Assembly (NCBI RefSeq): GCF_002105155.1
Contig: NW_019029028.1
Coordinates: 1 to 64,000, forward strand
Source: Lobosporangium transversale
Lineage: Eukaryota; Mortierellomycota; Mortierellomycetes; Mortierellales; Mortierellaceae
Direction of reading: 5' to 3'
Length of the DNA: 64,000 bases
Each line of letters opens with the position of its first letter. Within the stretch, counting starts at the first letter, position 1. The notes under the pieces were generated by a model. The model saw only the letters and a list, made by a program, of their open reading frames with translations, was not told the origin of the DNA and did no database searches. Made by a program: the position numbers and the translations under genes. Below, piece after piece: positions 14,277 to 25,249 of this stretch.

Positions 14277-15423
14277 ATGAGCAAAATTCATGTCAGCTAC
14301 AATCAGATTCACTCCATGATCAAGGAGACAGTGGAGAACATGAATCTGAATGATGATTTTCAGCCGGATATCATGGGTAGGCAACTAATTCAAAACCTAG
14401 CCGCGAAGGAAAAAAAAAAAAAAAAAAAAAAGACGACCATTACTGTGTTCTGGAAAATGATTCCCAATCCTTGCAGGAAACAATACCAGGGCAGTCTATA
14501 GTCAATAGCATTATTGAGAACATGGGTCGAACGTTACTGAGGACGGACATGAAATGAAAATGAGGAAGGAAGCAGACCTGATCCAACCTCATCGGAAGCG
14601 CTAAAGCTGATCCTGTTTTCTCTTCTTGTTGTGTATGATAGTGGCCATCGGTGGAGGTGGTTTCATTCCAGGTAAAGAAACAAAAGATCACAAAGTAACA
14701 AGTATCACAACTTCATGGAACTGACATTTCCTTTTTTTTTTTTTTTTTTTTTTTTTTTGCTCGCGTGTGCATATCTGATCTGTGTTTAAATCTCAGCCCG
14801 TATCTTGGTATGTTTGGTTTCAATGTTGCACACGGAGCAGAGAATCCGTCAACTCTGTATTCACGTTAAGCATTTGCTTGTCTTACAATCTGATCAAAAT
14901 CTCAACCTTTTTTATGATCTGATAGAGAACCTTCTTGAAGAAGAAGAATAACAAGAATATCTCTATCCAGGCAATTGGCCTTTCCCTCTATGAGGACCTA
15001 GAGATCTGGAAGGCTGCCCATAAAGATGATGAAACCTCTATCACTAGCGAACCCGAGGTCATCAAGACTCAATGGCTCAACTTTGACTCATCAGAAACGT
15101 CACTTATAGGTCGTAACATCCTCATTGTGGACGAAGTTGATGATACTCGCCGTACTCTTGCATATGCAGTCCGTGAGTTGACTAAGGATTTAGAGCTTGA
15201 GTCTGAAAAGCTTCGCAAACAGGGCAAGGAGGTCCCAGAGACGAAGATTGGTATTTTCGTATTGCACAATAAGTTGAAGAAGAAGAGGGAGGAGCTTCCC
15301 AAGGAGATTATGGAGGGTAGATATTTCGCCTGTAAAGAGATGCCTGATCAATGGCTAGTTTATCCTTGGGATGCCTTGGATATTGAAGAGCATACCGAGA
15401 AGTCGCGCGAGAACACTTATTAG
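14277..15423 (+). CDS. XPT1: Xanthine/purine phosphoribosyltransferase (Xpt1 type)
   Basis: Four exons: 14277-14376, 14642-14671, 14797-14807 and 14926-15423, giving about 212 residues, the usual length for yeast Xpt1. Joining them gives MSKIHVSYNQIHSMI at the start, AIGGGGFIPARILRTFL across the two small exons, then AIGLSLYEDL. The PRPP-binding signature ILIVDEVDDTRRTL is at residues 112-125, and YPWDALDIEEH near the end is typical of the family. It transfers phosphoribose from PRPP to xanthine-type bases (purine salvage, cytosolic). The third exon is only 11 nt (CC CGT ATC TTG), bounded by CTCAG and GTATGT, and is needed to complete the conserved IPARI..F motif. A second, unspliced reading is not viable. 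Confidence 0.9.
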
Positions 15424-16080
15424 ATACATCACTATACAAAGCATAATTAAGTAGGAGTAAAAGTTCAGATTGAACAATGAAATGTTTCACCTTTATTTTT
15501 TTTTTTATTCCTTGTATCTCTCTCAAATGGTGTGTGTATGTGCATGTAGTAAATTCAGTCTCCTGAACACGTCTGTGATCGTCCACAAAAAGGCAATGTG
15601 CCACCAAAACTTTTCCCGAGGAGAAATTCCAGACCATTAAGCCACAAAGATGCCGCAGCTTATGACATCGACCATTTCAGCACAGCTGGTCAGGAACGGA
15701 CTTTTGACACCTATTGAAAGGGTAAAAAAAAAAAACGTCATTGAGAACAATTATGCTAGCGCATGAATGCATTGAAGGCGCATGTTCTGGGCAAAAAATA
15801 ATCTTTTGAATAAGCAAGTGGCGAGCCATGTTCGCCCACACCTGTTTGTCACACAAGGCTGTGTTTGAAAGCAAGGCTGTCCATGTATTTATTCCAAGGG
15901 GCGTCTTCCAAGTGCTTTTGTTTCTTTCTTCCTCTTTTTCCTTCTTCTCTTATCATGCATCGCCTTGAGTCCCCACTATTCCCCATCCTTCCCACATCAA
16001 ATCTCTTTTTGAATCACTCTTCTTCCTTGAAAGTAGATACACACACAGCATTTGATACACAACAAGACTCTCACTACACC
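15424..16080. other. Intergenic between XPT1 and an F-box gene
   Basis: 3' flank of XPT1 and 5' flank of the F-box gene. No other gene is seen. The F-box frame stays open upstream to 15865, but the sequence there is pyrimidine-rich leader, and conservation with paralogues starts at 16081. Confidence 0.6.
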
Positions 16081-17628
16081 ATGCCTATTTACAGGAACCC
16101 GCTAGACACACCCGAGATCAGAGTACGGGTTGTTCAATATCTAAGCATGGAAGATATAATCAATTGCAGTCAGACCTGCAAAGCTTGGAACAATGAATTT
16201 GCTGCTCATATTTGGCACACCATCGACCTGAAGAGCCAGCCCAAAGTCAAGGAACTGCACTACAAGTCTGTCGCCAAGAATGGAAACCATATCAGGATCA
16301 TTAAGAATATCAGGAAACGCTCAGAGCTCGTCATTTTCCAGGACCCTCGCATCAACAAACTGTCTCAATTGACTCTACGCCTGAAGACGAGAAATGGGTA
16401 CCACCATCAAGCTGCTGAACTCATCCGACGGAATCTGGACACTCTGGAAACACTAGATCTCTCTGGCGACGACACCAAGGACGAGCGCACAGTCTTTGCG
16501 TTATCAGAGACACTCGTGCCGCCCTCCTCCGCATGTAACTATCAGCTTACCAGCATTACGCTCAAATATATGAGCATGACTCGAGAATCCTTTTCAATCC
16601 TACTTCTGTGCTGTCCACAGTTGATGGACGTCGATATCCGGTATTGCACTTTCTCTGGAGATGGAGGGTTAGAGCTGTTTCAACATGAACGGATGTCCTA
16701 TCTCTGTGCCTCCATCGAACAAGTTTTTAAACCCATTGTTGATCAGACTTCGACACCACTGTTGGTGCATTTTCCGAACCTCAAGACCTGGGAAACCTGG
16801 AGCTTTGAAGAGCCACTAGAGGATCCAACAGCTCAAACATTGAAGAACGCGATCTTGGAGTACTGCCCAAATATCCAGAAACTCTATACGAACGACTCTT
16901 CAAGTTCAGTAATGTGTGAGCTCTTGACCAAGGCTTTCCAGAACCTCACCTCAGTCCGCTTTATCTATGGCAATATCACCACGGCTGTGGTCCTAGGTCT
17001 TTTACTCCACGTCAATACACTCACAACAATCCAATCATACGATCCATGCGACGTCGTGAACTGGAGCTACAATGCTGATGAGGCCCTCTCTATTTCTGAT
17101 GGCTTCAATGAGGGATGGATGATCCATGTTTTGTTGTCAAGATGTCCACACCTTTCCGTCGTAGATCTTCCTACACACGAGATGGATATTGATATGGTGG
17201 ATCGGTTTCCATGGGCATGCAAGGACCTGAAGCGGCTTCGAGTACGCATCCGCGGTCTCGATACTAAGGAGTTGATCGTGGCGGCGATCGACAAATGGCG
17301 TTTTGAACACCGTGAACGCCAACGCTCTGCACTAGCTAGCTTAACAAAAACTGAAAAGAACTCTGTAGCGTTTGAAAATACAGTGGACCAAGAGCGCGAG
17401 CTTCCAACTGCTGAGCAAACGATATCGACGACAACTGCTATTGGTGGCGCAGATGCAAACACAAATCAACAGCCACCACCGCCGCTGCCACAACAACAAC
17501 AGCAGCAGCAGGGAGAAGCAAGCAATATCGTCAATAATCCCATTGTTGACAAGGTGGTGAGACAGCTGCTCAAGTTTGAGAAATTGGATGACGTTTGGCT
17601 TGGCTATAAAGTTTGGGGCCCTCTCTAA
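16081..17628 (+). CDS. F-box/LRR-like protein (family member 1)
   Basis: Intronless, about 515 residues, starting MPIYRNPLDTPEIRVRVVQY. The F-box lies at about residues 8-45 (EIRVRVVQYLSMEDIINCSQ, then TCKAWNNEF..IWHTIDL). It is followed by degenerate leucine-rich repeats with the family landmarks HIRIIKNIRKRSEL, CCPQLMDVDIRYC and FPWACKDLKRLRVRIRGLDT. A variable Q/P-rich linker (about 455-485, PPPPLPQQQQQQQ) precedes the conserved tail LLKFEKLDDVWLGYKVW. F-box proteins recruit substrates to SCF (Skp1-Cullin-F-box) ubiquitin ligases; the substrate is unknown. Four paralogues lie at 33-41 kb on the other strand. An upstream in-frame ATG at 15958 is possible but adds sequence not shared by the paralogues. 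Confidence 0.88.
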   Translation: MPIYRNPLDTPEIRVRVVQYLSMEDIINCSQTCKAWNNEFAAHIWHTIDLKSQPKVKELHYKSVAKNGNHIRIIKNIRKRSELVIFQDPRINKLSQLTLRLKTRNGYHHQAAELIRRNLDTLETLDLSGDDTKDERTVFALSETLVPPSSACNYQLTSITLKYMSMTRESFSILLLCCPQLMDVDIRYCTFSGDGGLELFQHERMSYLCASIEQVFKPIVDQTSTPLLVHFPNLKTWETWSFEEPLEDPTAQTLKNAILEYCPNIQKLYTNDSSSSVMCELLTKAFQNLTSVRFIYGNITTAVVLGLLLHVNTLTTIQSYDPCDVVNWSYNADEALSISDGFNEGWMIHVLLSRCPHLSVVDLPTHEMDIDMVDRFPWACKDLKRLRVRIRGLDTKELIVAAIDKWRFEHRERQRSALASLTKTEKNSVAFENTVDQERELPTAEQTISTTTAIGGADANTNQQPPPPLPQQQQQQQGEASNIVNNPIVDKVVRQLLKFEKLDDVWLGYKVWGPL

Positions 17629-18347
17629 ATTCGGGCGAGAAAATAGTGGACAGGGCATGTCAAGCTTTTTTTTTTGCACATAACATCTTTACAAGCACAT
17701 TTACACGCAAACATTCACTGTTTTTTTATCATTATTATTATTTTGCATCCATCTCTAATTACACCATGGAGATATCACTTTGGCTGCGCAATATTTTTAT
17801 ACAAAACAAAGCAAACAAAAAAAACCCCGGCAGTACTTTGTATTAAATAATGAAAGTAATGACAAGGAGCATAGAAATCAATTGTAACCAAAACTTCAAA
17901 TAGGGATGATCAATTACTTGCATACCGCAATGATGAGTGTTGTGCTTTTTCGGGGAAGGGGTTCTTCCCCTTTTTGTGATGAAATACAGTTGTTTTTATT
18001 GCCTGCAAAAGGCATACTTGCCAACATTATGTGTCTATTTGTGCAATTTGCCACCTCTACATTTTGAAAGATTGTCAAAGTCAGACCATTCCCATAGACG
18101 TACCTTGATCTCTTCCCACTATTGCTTAAACTCTGGTGTTGTCTTTGTTTGCCTAAAGTGATCACTTTTATGAGTCTGATGTCAGGGGTAGCGTTAATAT
18201 CCTGATGTTCATGAAGACATAGTTGGGAGAAGTGCTTGATAAATGGGTTTGCTTGTGATAAAAGGCTAGCATTGAAATGTTGGCCAGTCCTCGCGAGCAC
18301 GCGTATGGCTGCAAATAGATCTTAAATGTCCGATAATTTGGGTGTAC
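17629..18347. other. Convergent intergenic region
   Basis: Lies between the 3' ends of the F-box gene (plus) and the acidic protein gene (minus). A 128-codon minus-strand frame (18300-17914) shows no recognisable family or splice context and is probably chance. Nothing else is seen. Confidence 0.5.
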
Positions 18348-21317
18348 CTACAGTTGCAATTGAAACTGAAGACGCCACTGTCGTTGGTAGTAAGTGTTTT
18401 GACGACCATAGATGATAGTTTTAGAAAACTCTTCCTGAGCTGATGATACTTTATTCTCGCCTTCCTCTATATCGCCTTCTATCCAAAAAATACTACCTCT
18501 TCATTCTCTTCAATTCCACTCTTCTTATCTTCATTCTCATCTCCATCCTCCTTCTCTTCCTTCTTCTTCTTCTGGTTTTCTTCATGGCTTACACTTGAGA
18601 CTGCGAGGATGGGTGTTGAACCTGCTAGCATGATTTCCCAAGCAGACTTAGGTAACCGTGCTTCTGCATCGGATGTCAGGCGGATCTTGGCCTTGATTTG
18701 GAAAAGCGATGCTGATTTTAGGCGTTTCTGCGTTTTCCTCGTATCATTGTTCTCATGCTCTATTTCAATCTCCCTTCCCTTATCCTCCTCGACATGTCTT
18801 CGCTTGACAGGGACTTTAGGTAATGATTGTGACGATGCGAAAGGCACCTTATTGAAAGAGGACCTTTTCTTGGATTGATCTGCTGGTACTATAGTAGCTT
18901 GCTTTAATGGTCCATTCAAAATAGGTTTAGACGTCACCTTGACATTGAGCCTGACTATATGACTTCCCCTACCTCCATTGGTCCAAGGTTGGAGGCCAGC
19001 GCCACGGTCCCTTCTCTGCTGATAGCCAGGGTGTCCATCATCATATGGATGGCTTTGCATACTGGGAACCCCTCTAATACCATCATTAGAACCACGTTCA
19101 TCATCGCGGGTGCCATCATCACCATCATCATACCCTTCTTCGCCACTATTGACTTCCTCTTCCTCCTCTTCCCCTTCCTCTGCCTCTTCTTTCTCCTCTT
19201 CCCCTTCCTCTGCCTCTTCTTTCTCCTCTTCCTCTCCCTCTTCTTCTGTCTCTTCTTCTGTCTCCTTCTCTGTCTCCTCCTCTGTCTCCTCCTCTGTCTC
19301 CTTCTCTGTCTCTTCTTCTGTCTCTTCCTCTGTCTCTTCCTCTGTCTCTTCTTCTGTCTCTTCCTCTATCTCTTCTTCTGTTTCTTCCTCTATCTCTTCT
19401 TCTGTCTCTTCCTCTTCCTCCTTTTCTTCTTCCTTTCTACCTTGCACCACCATTATCTCCTTCCCTTCTTTCCTTTTCTCTTTCACATTCCAGGATGCAA
19501 TTGACAATGGTGTTAGTGATGAAGAGGATGGTGATCTATGCAAACTTCGACACGCTCGCGATGGCGAGTCGTGTTGTGTATTCGCGTCACTCGATGTACC
19601 AGATAGCATTGTAGTAGAACCTATACTTAGACTCTGGCGGGAGTTGGTAGTGTCTGGATACATCTTCATAATCCGCGTCAGTTGATACAAACGATCATTG
19701 TCAGCGTGGTTCGAGCCCACAATCTCGTGCATTGCAGCGAAGAAGTGCCGATGTATGAAACCCGACGTTAGGACATCCAATTTGTATGCCCGATATATGC
19801 TATTGTATGCAGATCCCTCCACATACTGATTATAGGAATGTAAAAGCAGGGAGAATGGTGAGTATGTGAGAATCAAAGCATCATAAAGATTAAGTGCTCG
19901 CAGCATCTGTGCACTAAAACTCTTACTTTGATATCCTGTTCCGAGCATGGAGGAGCCTTAATGCTTCTGGACGTCTGTATATGAGTAACATGAGAAACCT
20001 TGCTGCCAGTGGATGGTTGTACTTCGTCAGTAGCCAAATATCCTTTGGCGTCCACAAATCGCCCCTTAAATTTTCCTCGAAGTTGGGCTTCATGGATCAC
20101 TTCAAGTACCGGCGCCTGTTCCGGCCGTTGACCTTGACCGGCGTTTGTTGGTTCTGCACTGACGGCGGGCTCTGGTCCTGGCTCCATAATTTTGCGAATG
20201 ATGGGCATACGCTCCTGATTCACTACGGATGAAGTGGGTGCTCCTTGTTCCAAAATGAGTAGTTGATTTGATGATGCTGGTGAGGATGATAGTGATAAAG
20301 ATGTTTCTTGGGTCTTCAAAAGGAGACTTGGAGCACGCTTTTCATAAGAGATAGCTCTTTTTTTCGCAGGAGCGGAAATGGGAGTCGATTCGGGCAACTG
20401 ACTAACCCCTTCTGTATCCTTGCACGCTTCCGAGCACGTATTTATAGCTGGGTAAGCTTTAGGGATAAGGTCGACTTTTGTTGGGGGAGGCGAAGTAGAA
20501 GAGGAAGAGATATTTAGGCCCATAGCTTTTTGCTGAGTAGAATTGCCTGCAGAACTAGATAGGCCAATAGTAGCTCTAGGTAGAGTAACGCCTGGCGCTT
20601 GCTTTTTTATAATATTCTTGTTATCCTTGCTAACCTTGCTTTCACCTCGGGTACCTCCAGGAAGACTCCATTCAGATGTCAACATTACGCGAGGGATTGG
20701 CGCTTCTTGTTCGTCCATGGATAAGACAAAGGGGTTCACTAGAGAAGCCCTTGATATATGTAAGCAACCCTCGTCCGTTCGACGGGGTATCATCCATCCG
20801 TACTGTCTACGCTGAAGCCGGCTGATCTGTTTGTTTAGAGCCTGGCGAGAGCCCAAGATACTATTGTGCAATGATGGGCGTGCTATCCCCTCAATGGGGG
20901 TAACTTGCCGTCTGGTTGGATACGTCTGCTTTTTGGGGGACGCTTCAGGGGTCACTGGTGAGGTTTCCAGCCTTGAATGGTCACTAAGCGGAGGAGAAGA
21001 AGTTGAGGGCGTCTTAGTCTGATTTCCATTTTTATTTTCGAGTGCAATGCTGGCAACATTAGCATTAGTTCTCTTGGAAGAGTTGAGTAAGGCGGCGGAT
21101 GACGTGGGTGCGATAATTTTTTCATGACGAGAAGAAGAATTCAAGGACGAATTGAGCTTGGAACTGAGATGATTGATGTTTAGAGGGGTAAGTACCCGTG
21201 AAGCACCTAAACCAACAAAGTCGTCAAATAATGATTATCATTATTCTTTATTTTTATGTGTGAGTCTGCTTTATATTTTGGTATCATGAAGAACTTGCCT
21301 GATTCTGACGACTCCAT
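18348..21317 (-). CDS. Acidic low-complexity protein, unknown function
   Basis: Three exons are clear: 21317-21299 (MESSES), 21206-19927 and 19825 down to a stop at 18479, about 881 residues. Intron 1 has a GC donor (CAG|GCAAGT); intron 2 (101 nt) has a good branch site and CAG acceptor. The first 430 residues are Ser/Thr/Pro-rich and disordered. A folded-looking segment follows across the second splice (YVEGSAYNSIYRAYKLDVLT, then GFIHRHFFAAMHEIVG and DNDRLYQLTRIMKMYP). Next is a striking array of ETEEE/EEIEE units (about 19135-19440 in DNA) and a basic, mixed-charge tail. I recognise no family. The C-terminus is uncertain: just after the stop, a different frame stays open to 18348 (ends RQWRLQFQLQL) and reads as a continuation (EGDIEEGENKVSSAQEEF). 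A one-base indel in the T6 run near 18487, or a short intron ending at 18435, would join them. Confidence 0.6.
19135..19440 (-). repeat. Coding repeat: Glu/Thr (ETEEE) array
   Basis: An imperfect tandem repeat of 12-15-bp units (plus strand CTTCTTCTGTCT / CCTCTGTCTCCT). In the minus-strand gene it encodes EE-rich blocks with regularly spaced Thr and Ile. The Ser- and Leu-rich frames on the plus strand are shadows. Confidence 0.85.
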
Positions 21318-21844
21318 TGGTCGTTATACTCAGATAGCGTAAGGGAAGAACGTAAGAGGGTATATGACAACCTTTGCAGGATAAGTGGTGCTGCAAGGTT
21401 GATAAGAAGATAAGGTTAGAGACAAACGCAATAATTAAGGATGAGATAGTGTACGTGTTTGTATTGTACAAGTGAAAAAATAGGAAGAGAGAAGAGAAAG
21501 ACAACAGAAGAAGGATTTCCTTAAAATCTTTAGATGGAAGGTCAAGGATGTGAATGTTAGAGATAATGATCAACAAGGTTCGCTGATGATGTCCAAGTGA
21601 TGGGTATGGGTATGATTGTATGTATTTAGCAGATATGTATAGGTGTGGTACTGTGAATATCCGCGTTTCAATAAGACAGGATGAAAATGACCAGTCCTCA
21701 TGTCCGTTAAAGGATCCACAGTGCTAGTTTTACCAATTTGGTTTGGTCCACACCTATGCGCCTACGCTTTTTATTTAAGAAATTTATTGATGTTGTTACA
21801 TGATCAAAAGAACAGGGGCTGCTACAAATTTATCACTCGTTCTT
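21318..21844. other. Intergenic between two minus-strand genes
   Basis: Promoter side of the acidic-protein gene and 3' flank of the SPRY adaptor gene. No additional gene is recognised; a 101-codon minus frame (21576-21271) is low-complexity and overlaps the acidic-protein start. Confidence 0.5.
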
Positions 21845-24330
21845 CTACCGCCTCGTCCCACTACCACTTGCTATACTGTTTGTAGTCCCGCTTCGACCAC
21901 GACCCACGGGTCTAGATATTGTCTCCGCTATGAGAGCAGTCGTCTCATCATCGCTTTCAGATCCTTGAGCCCCCAATACTCCAGGGTTAGTACGATTGCC
22001 ACCTATTACACTCGAATAATGTGGAGGAAGTGCATGACCATTCGTCGGCACAGACATGTTTGAAAGCGAAATATGCTGCTGAGTGACTGATGCTATAACC
22101 TTCTTTCCATATTCTGAGCCGCCACCACTCTCTCCGGCATCATCATCATCAATTTGCACCAAAACCCCGGCGGCCTCGATCCTCGCTCTTGATTGACTCG
22201 ACTGCAAGTTAGGTCGTCTCATAGGTGGTGTGGGCGACATAGTAGATCCTGCTTCTAACAAAATAGACCCTCGTTCGCTACCATACGCCGGTGGGGGAAT
22301 CAATGATCCATTGGCAGGTGCTAGTCCCCATTTCTTCACATTAGCTTCCACAAATACAAAGCCTGACTGGCCCAGGTTGACATGTAAAATGCATGGCCCA
22401 GTGGCACCGACGGTTGGGAACAAGTTAAATTTTAAGCCTGTGTATGCGTCTTCCAGTCGTTTGCCATTTCTCGTGAAAAAGATAGTTCCGGTCCTTGGGC
22501 GGTAACCACAACCAATGACATCGCCTTCGAAATAGATGGGTCCATACGGGTGTCCACTGAATGGTGAGTTGCAGTATTTTTGACCATCCTTCGAAAAATA
22601 GGCCACCGAGTGACGAGTCCATCCTATTTCATGGAACCAAGTCAATTACAATTAGTACTATTAGACAAATAAACAAAAAAAAGTCCATGCACTCCCGCTC
22701 TGCTAAAAATGTCACACACGAACCCATGAACAACAGACAAAAAAAGGAGTAAGGATACAAAGTGCATAAATGCTCTCATGCTGTGACACTACAACCTGCA
22801 TCTCGCTCTCCTCCACCTGTGCTCTTCTAATTTTTTTTTGTAATTTGATCCCTCCACATTTTTCAAAATAAAAAGTGACTTACCAGGTAGTCTAATGTTA
22901 GGATATGGTTTGGTAGAAACGCCAACAGATACAACTGTATCTGGACTCTTTTCGAACATCTTGACTTCCCAGTAATAAACCTCCTGTTGCTTTGGCATGG
23001 GCAAATTGGTTTGGACTGATGCTTCCAACTGGTTCATTGGTGGGAATGAGAGCTCTGTCCTGTCATGAACTTGAACTCTATGGTTGTCGTATGGAGCCTC
23101 AAACTCCCAAGCAGAAACGCCTTTTTCCTGAATTGATAAGTGTTGTGAGAGCGAGATGTCAGTCGGAACACTAAGGGGTGGATGGGCCGCTTGGAAGGCT
23201 ATGGTAATAGATGTTATGTCATGGTCATCATAGATTGAGAGCAACTGATTAGGAATTATGGTCTTATGTGCCCAATGCATTGGTGTTCATAGTTCTGTAC
23301 ACATTTTTTAAAAAAAAAAAATCTCCTGTCAACGTCTTTGTCAATTCGAATGATACAATCAATGCCATCAAGAACAGCAAAAGGAGTGGCAATGTCTGAC
23401 AAATTGATAGCTCTTATTTCAAAACTGATCCAGACAAGTGCAAGGCGAATTCCCTTCAGGCGCACAAAAGGTCTCCGTGCCTGCTGAACTGAGAAAAGTC
23501 GGAAAGTAAAAAGTGAAGCAAGCGAGAGGTGGTGTCCCAAATTTTGTTTTCAAGGCTTTGACTCGACATTTGCTCTTAGAGCCTGCTTGCGAAATGAATG
23601 CAGTCTTCATGCATGCTCTCAGCAATGATGTCCATGAATTCAATTCAGTACATTGCCAAAAATAGAGGAGCTGCGTTTTTTTTTTTTTTTTTTTTTTTTT
23701 TTTTCCCTTACCTCTGCTGGAGTCATATGCCTGTCGTTGTGCTTCTGTCATGAGCGCCCACCGCTCGTCATTCTCATTTAGCTCTTGGTTTGGGTCAGGT
23801 TCGTCTTCAGAAGGCACCTGGTGAGGACCATGACCAGGATATCTGGATGTTCCTCCATTTGAACTACGCCCGCCATGTCCTTGACTCCTGTGTCCTGCAC
23901 CGTGACCATCACTACTACTTGACAGAGACAGCCAGCCAGTCCTTTGACCACAAGACCGAATAATGGACACGAGAGAGATCAAAAGCGCAGCCGAAAGTAC
24001 AACAATTAACAGCCAAGTGATATCTTCCCCGCCTTTAGGAGGATCATTAGGATCGTCAGAAGAGAAGAGCGAAGGTATTGAAGATAAAGGAGCGGGCTTT
24101 GGTGGTGAGATGTCGGAGATAGACAAAAGCTGTGATGAGGGGGGTGCAGATATTGAATCAAGGTATGAAGGCGGTCGTTCTAGATGACGCTGCTGTTGCT
24201 GCTGCTGCCTCTGAAAAACCTCTAAACTATCGAACCTGCGTTGCCAAGGGCCAAGGATGCTTTGAGCATCGTCCAGTTGTGAATGTTCTTGTTGTTGCTG
24301 GAGTGCTCGTCGCACTGGCGTAGGAGACAT
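21845..24330 (-). CDS. SSH4: SPRY-domain Rsp5 adaptor, Ear1/Ssh4 type
   Basis: Three exons: 24330-23712, 23198-22884 and 22623-21845, about 570 residues. After a Q-rich N-terminus there is a PPSY motif (53-56) and one transmembrane helix (ITWLLIVVLSAALLISLVSII, about 104-124). Then come a Ser/Gly/His-rich stretch and the SPRY domain: GVSAWEFEAPYD, VQTNLPMPKQQEVYYWEVK, GDVIGCGYRPRTGTIFFTRN, NLFPTVGATGPC. A second PPAY motif follows the domain. In yeast Ear1/Ssh4, the PY motifs bind the WW domains of the Nedd4-type ligase Rsp5 and the membrane helix places the pair on endosomes or the vacuole for cargo ubiquitination. The exon 1-2 join reads SSR|AFQAAHPPLSVPTDISL, as in the family. Intron 1 (513 nt) is long and carries a run of about 30 T next to the donor. 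Confidence 0.87.
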
Positions 24331-25249
24331 TGAGAATGAGGATCTTTAATATTATACAGGTTATACAGCGAACAAAAAAAAAAAAATGGAAAGAATGGAA
24401 AGAACAAAACCAAAGTGCAAACAAAGCAGAACAGAAAGTCAATGAATGGAAAAGTGAATGAAATGAAATGAAATGAAATGAAATGAAATGAAATGAAATG
24501 AAATGAAATGAAACGAAGAAATAAAGAATGAAATAAAGAATGAAATAAAGAATGAAATAAAGAATGAAATAAAGAAAGAAAGAATGAATGAATGAATAAA
24601 GTAAGGGGGAAACGGAAGCGGGAGCAATTTGCTCTGTTGGCCTTTTTTTTTTGTTCTTGTGACAAAGTCGCAGTAACAACTGACAGTGTTAAAGGAGAGA
24701 GACTGAAAAAGGTGAAGAAAAAGATCAATAGGGGAAGAGGGAAGAAAGAGAATCAACAACGAGTGTCGATAAGAAGAAGAATAGAAAAGGATTTGGACAG
24801 GAAGAAAGACAGAAGCGAAAGGATAGAGAGGCAATTAAGTAAACCTGGGACGATGTCAAGGCCCATCATGAAACAAATGTATGATGATGTGTTCTACATT
24901 TGTCCAATGAACAGTCCTTGTACATAATTGGGGATATAGGGACATGAGGATATGGTAATGGTATTGCATGCATTGTACAGGACGAATCCCCATCGTCCTG
25001 TCCTGTCCTGTCCTGAACTTCTTCCCCTTATTTTGTTTTCTTGAGATCCCTGCAGTAAACAATACATACTTGATGGTATAATCCCCAATCATTCCTCAAG
25101 AATCCAGAACCAGAAGATACAAATCAAACGGGGTACCAATGCGTTTTGATATCGATCATATCATGTTTCTTGTACACAGACATTAGTGCACAGCAAAAAA
25201 AAGTCCATCCAGTTAAATATGCGCACAGAGAAGAAGTATATTTTGTTTG
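24331..25249. other. Intergenic with simple repeats
   Basis: Upstream flank of the SPRY adaptor. It holds the GAAAT array, a 12-bp repeat and a short CTGTC repeat (about 24996-25014). The F/I/S/H-rich frames here are repeat translations. Confidence 0.65.
24458..24590. repeat. GAAAT pentamer array followed by 12-bp GAATGAAATAAA repeats
   Basis: About 11 tandem GAAAT units, then about five copies of GAATGAAATAAA ending in AAAGAATGAATGAATG. It is similar in composition to the minisatellite at 562-690. Confidence 0.9.

Noticed and set aside
19110-19685. Ser-rich plus-strand frame of 191 codons
   Set aside because: It is the reverse of the acidic ETEEE coding repeat; no independent start context or domain.
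19700-19730. GGTTCGAGCCC, which resembles a tRNA B box
   Set aside because: It lies inside the coding sequence of the acidic-protein gene (codons for EIVGSNHA on the minus strand) and no cloverleaf can be drawn around it. No tRNA or rRNA gene was found in the window.
24222-24834. Long minus-strand frames with FISFHF repeats
   Set aside because: Products of the GAAAT pentamer array upstream of the SPRY adaptor.
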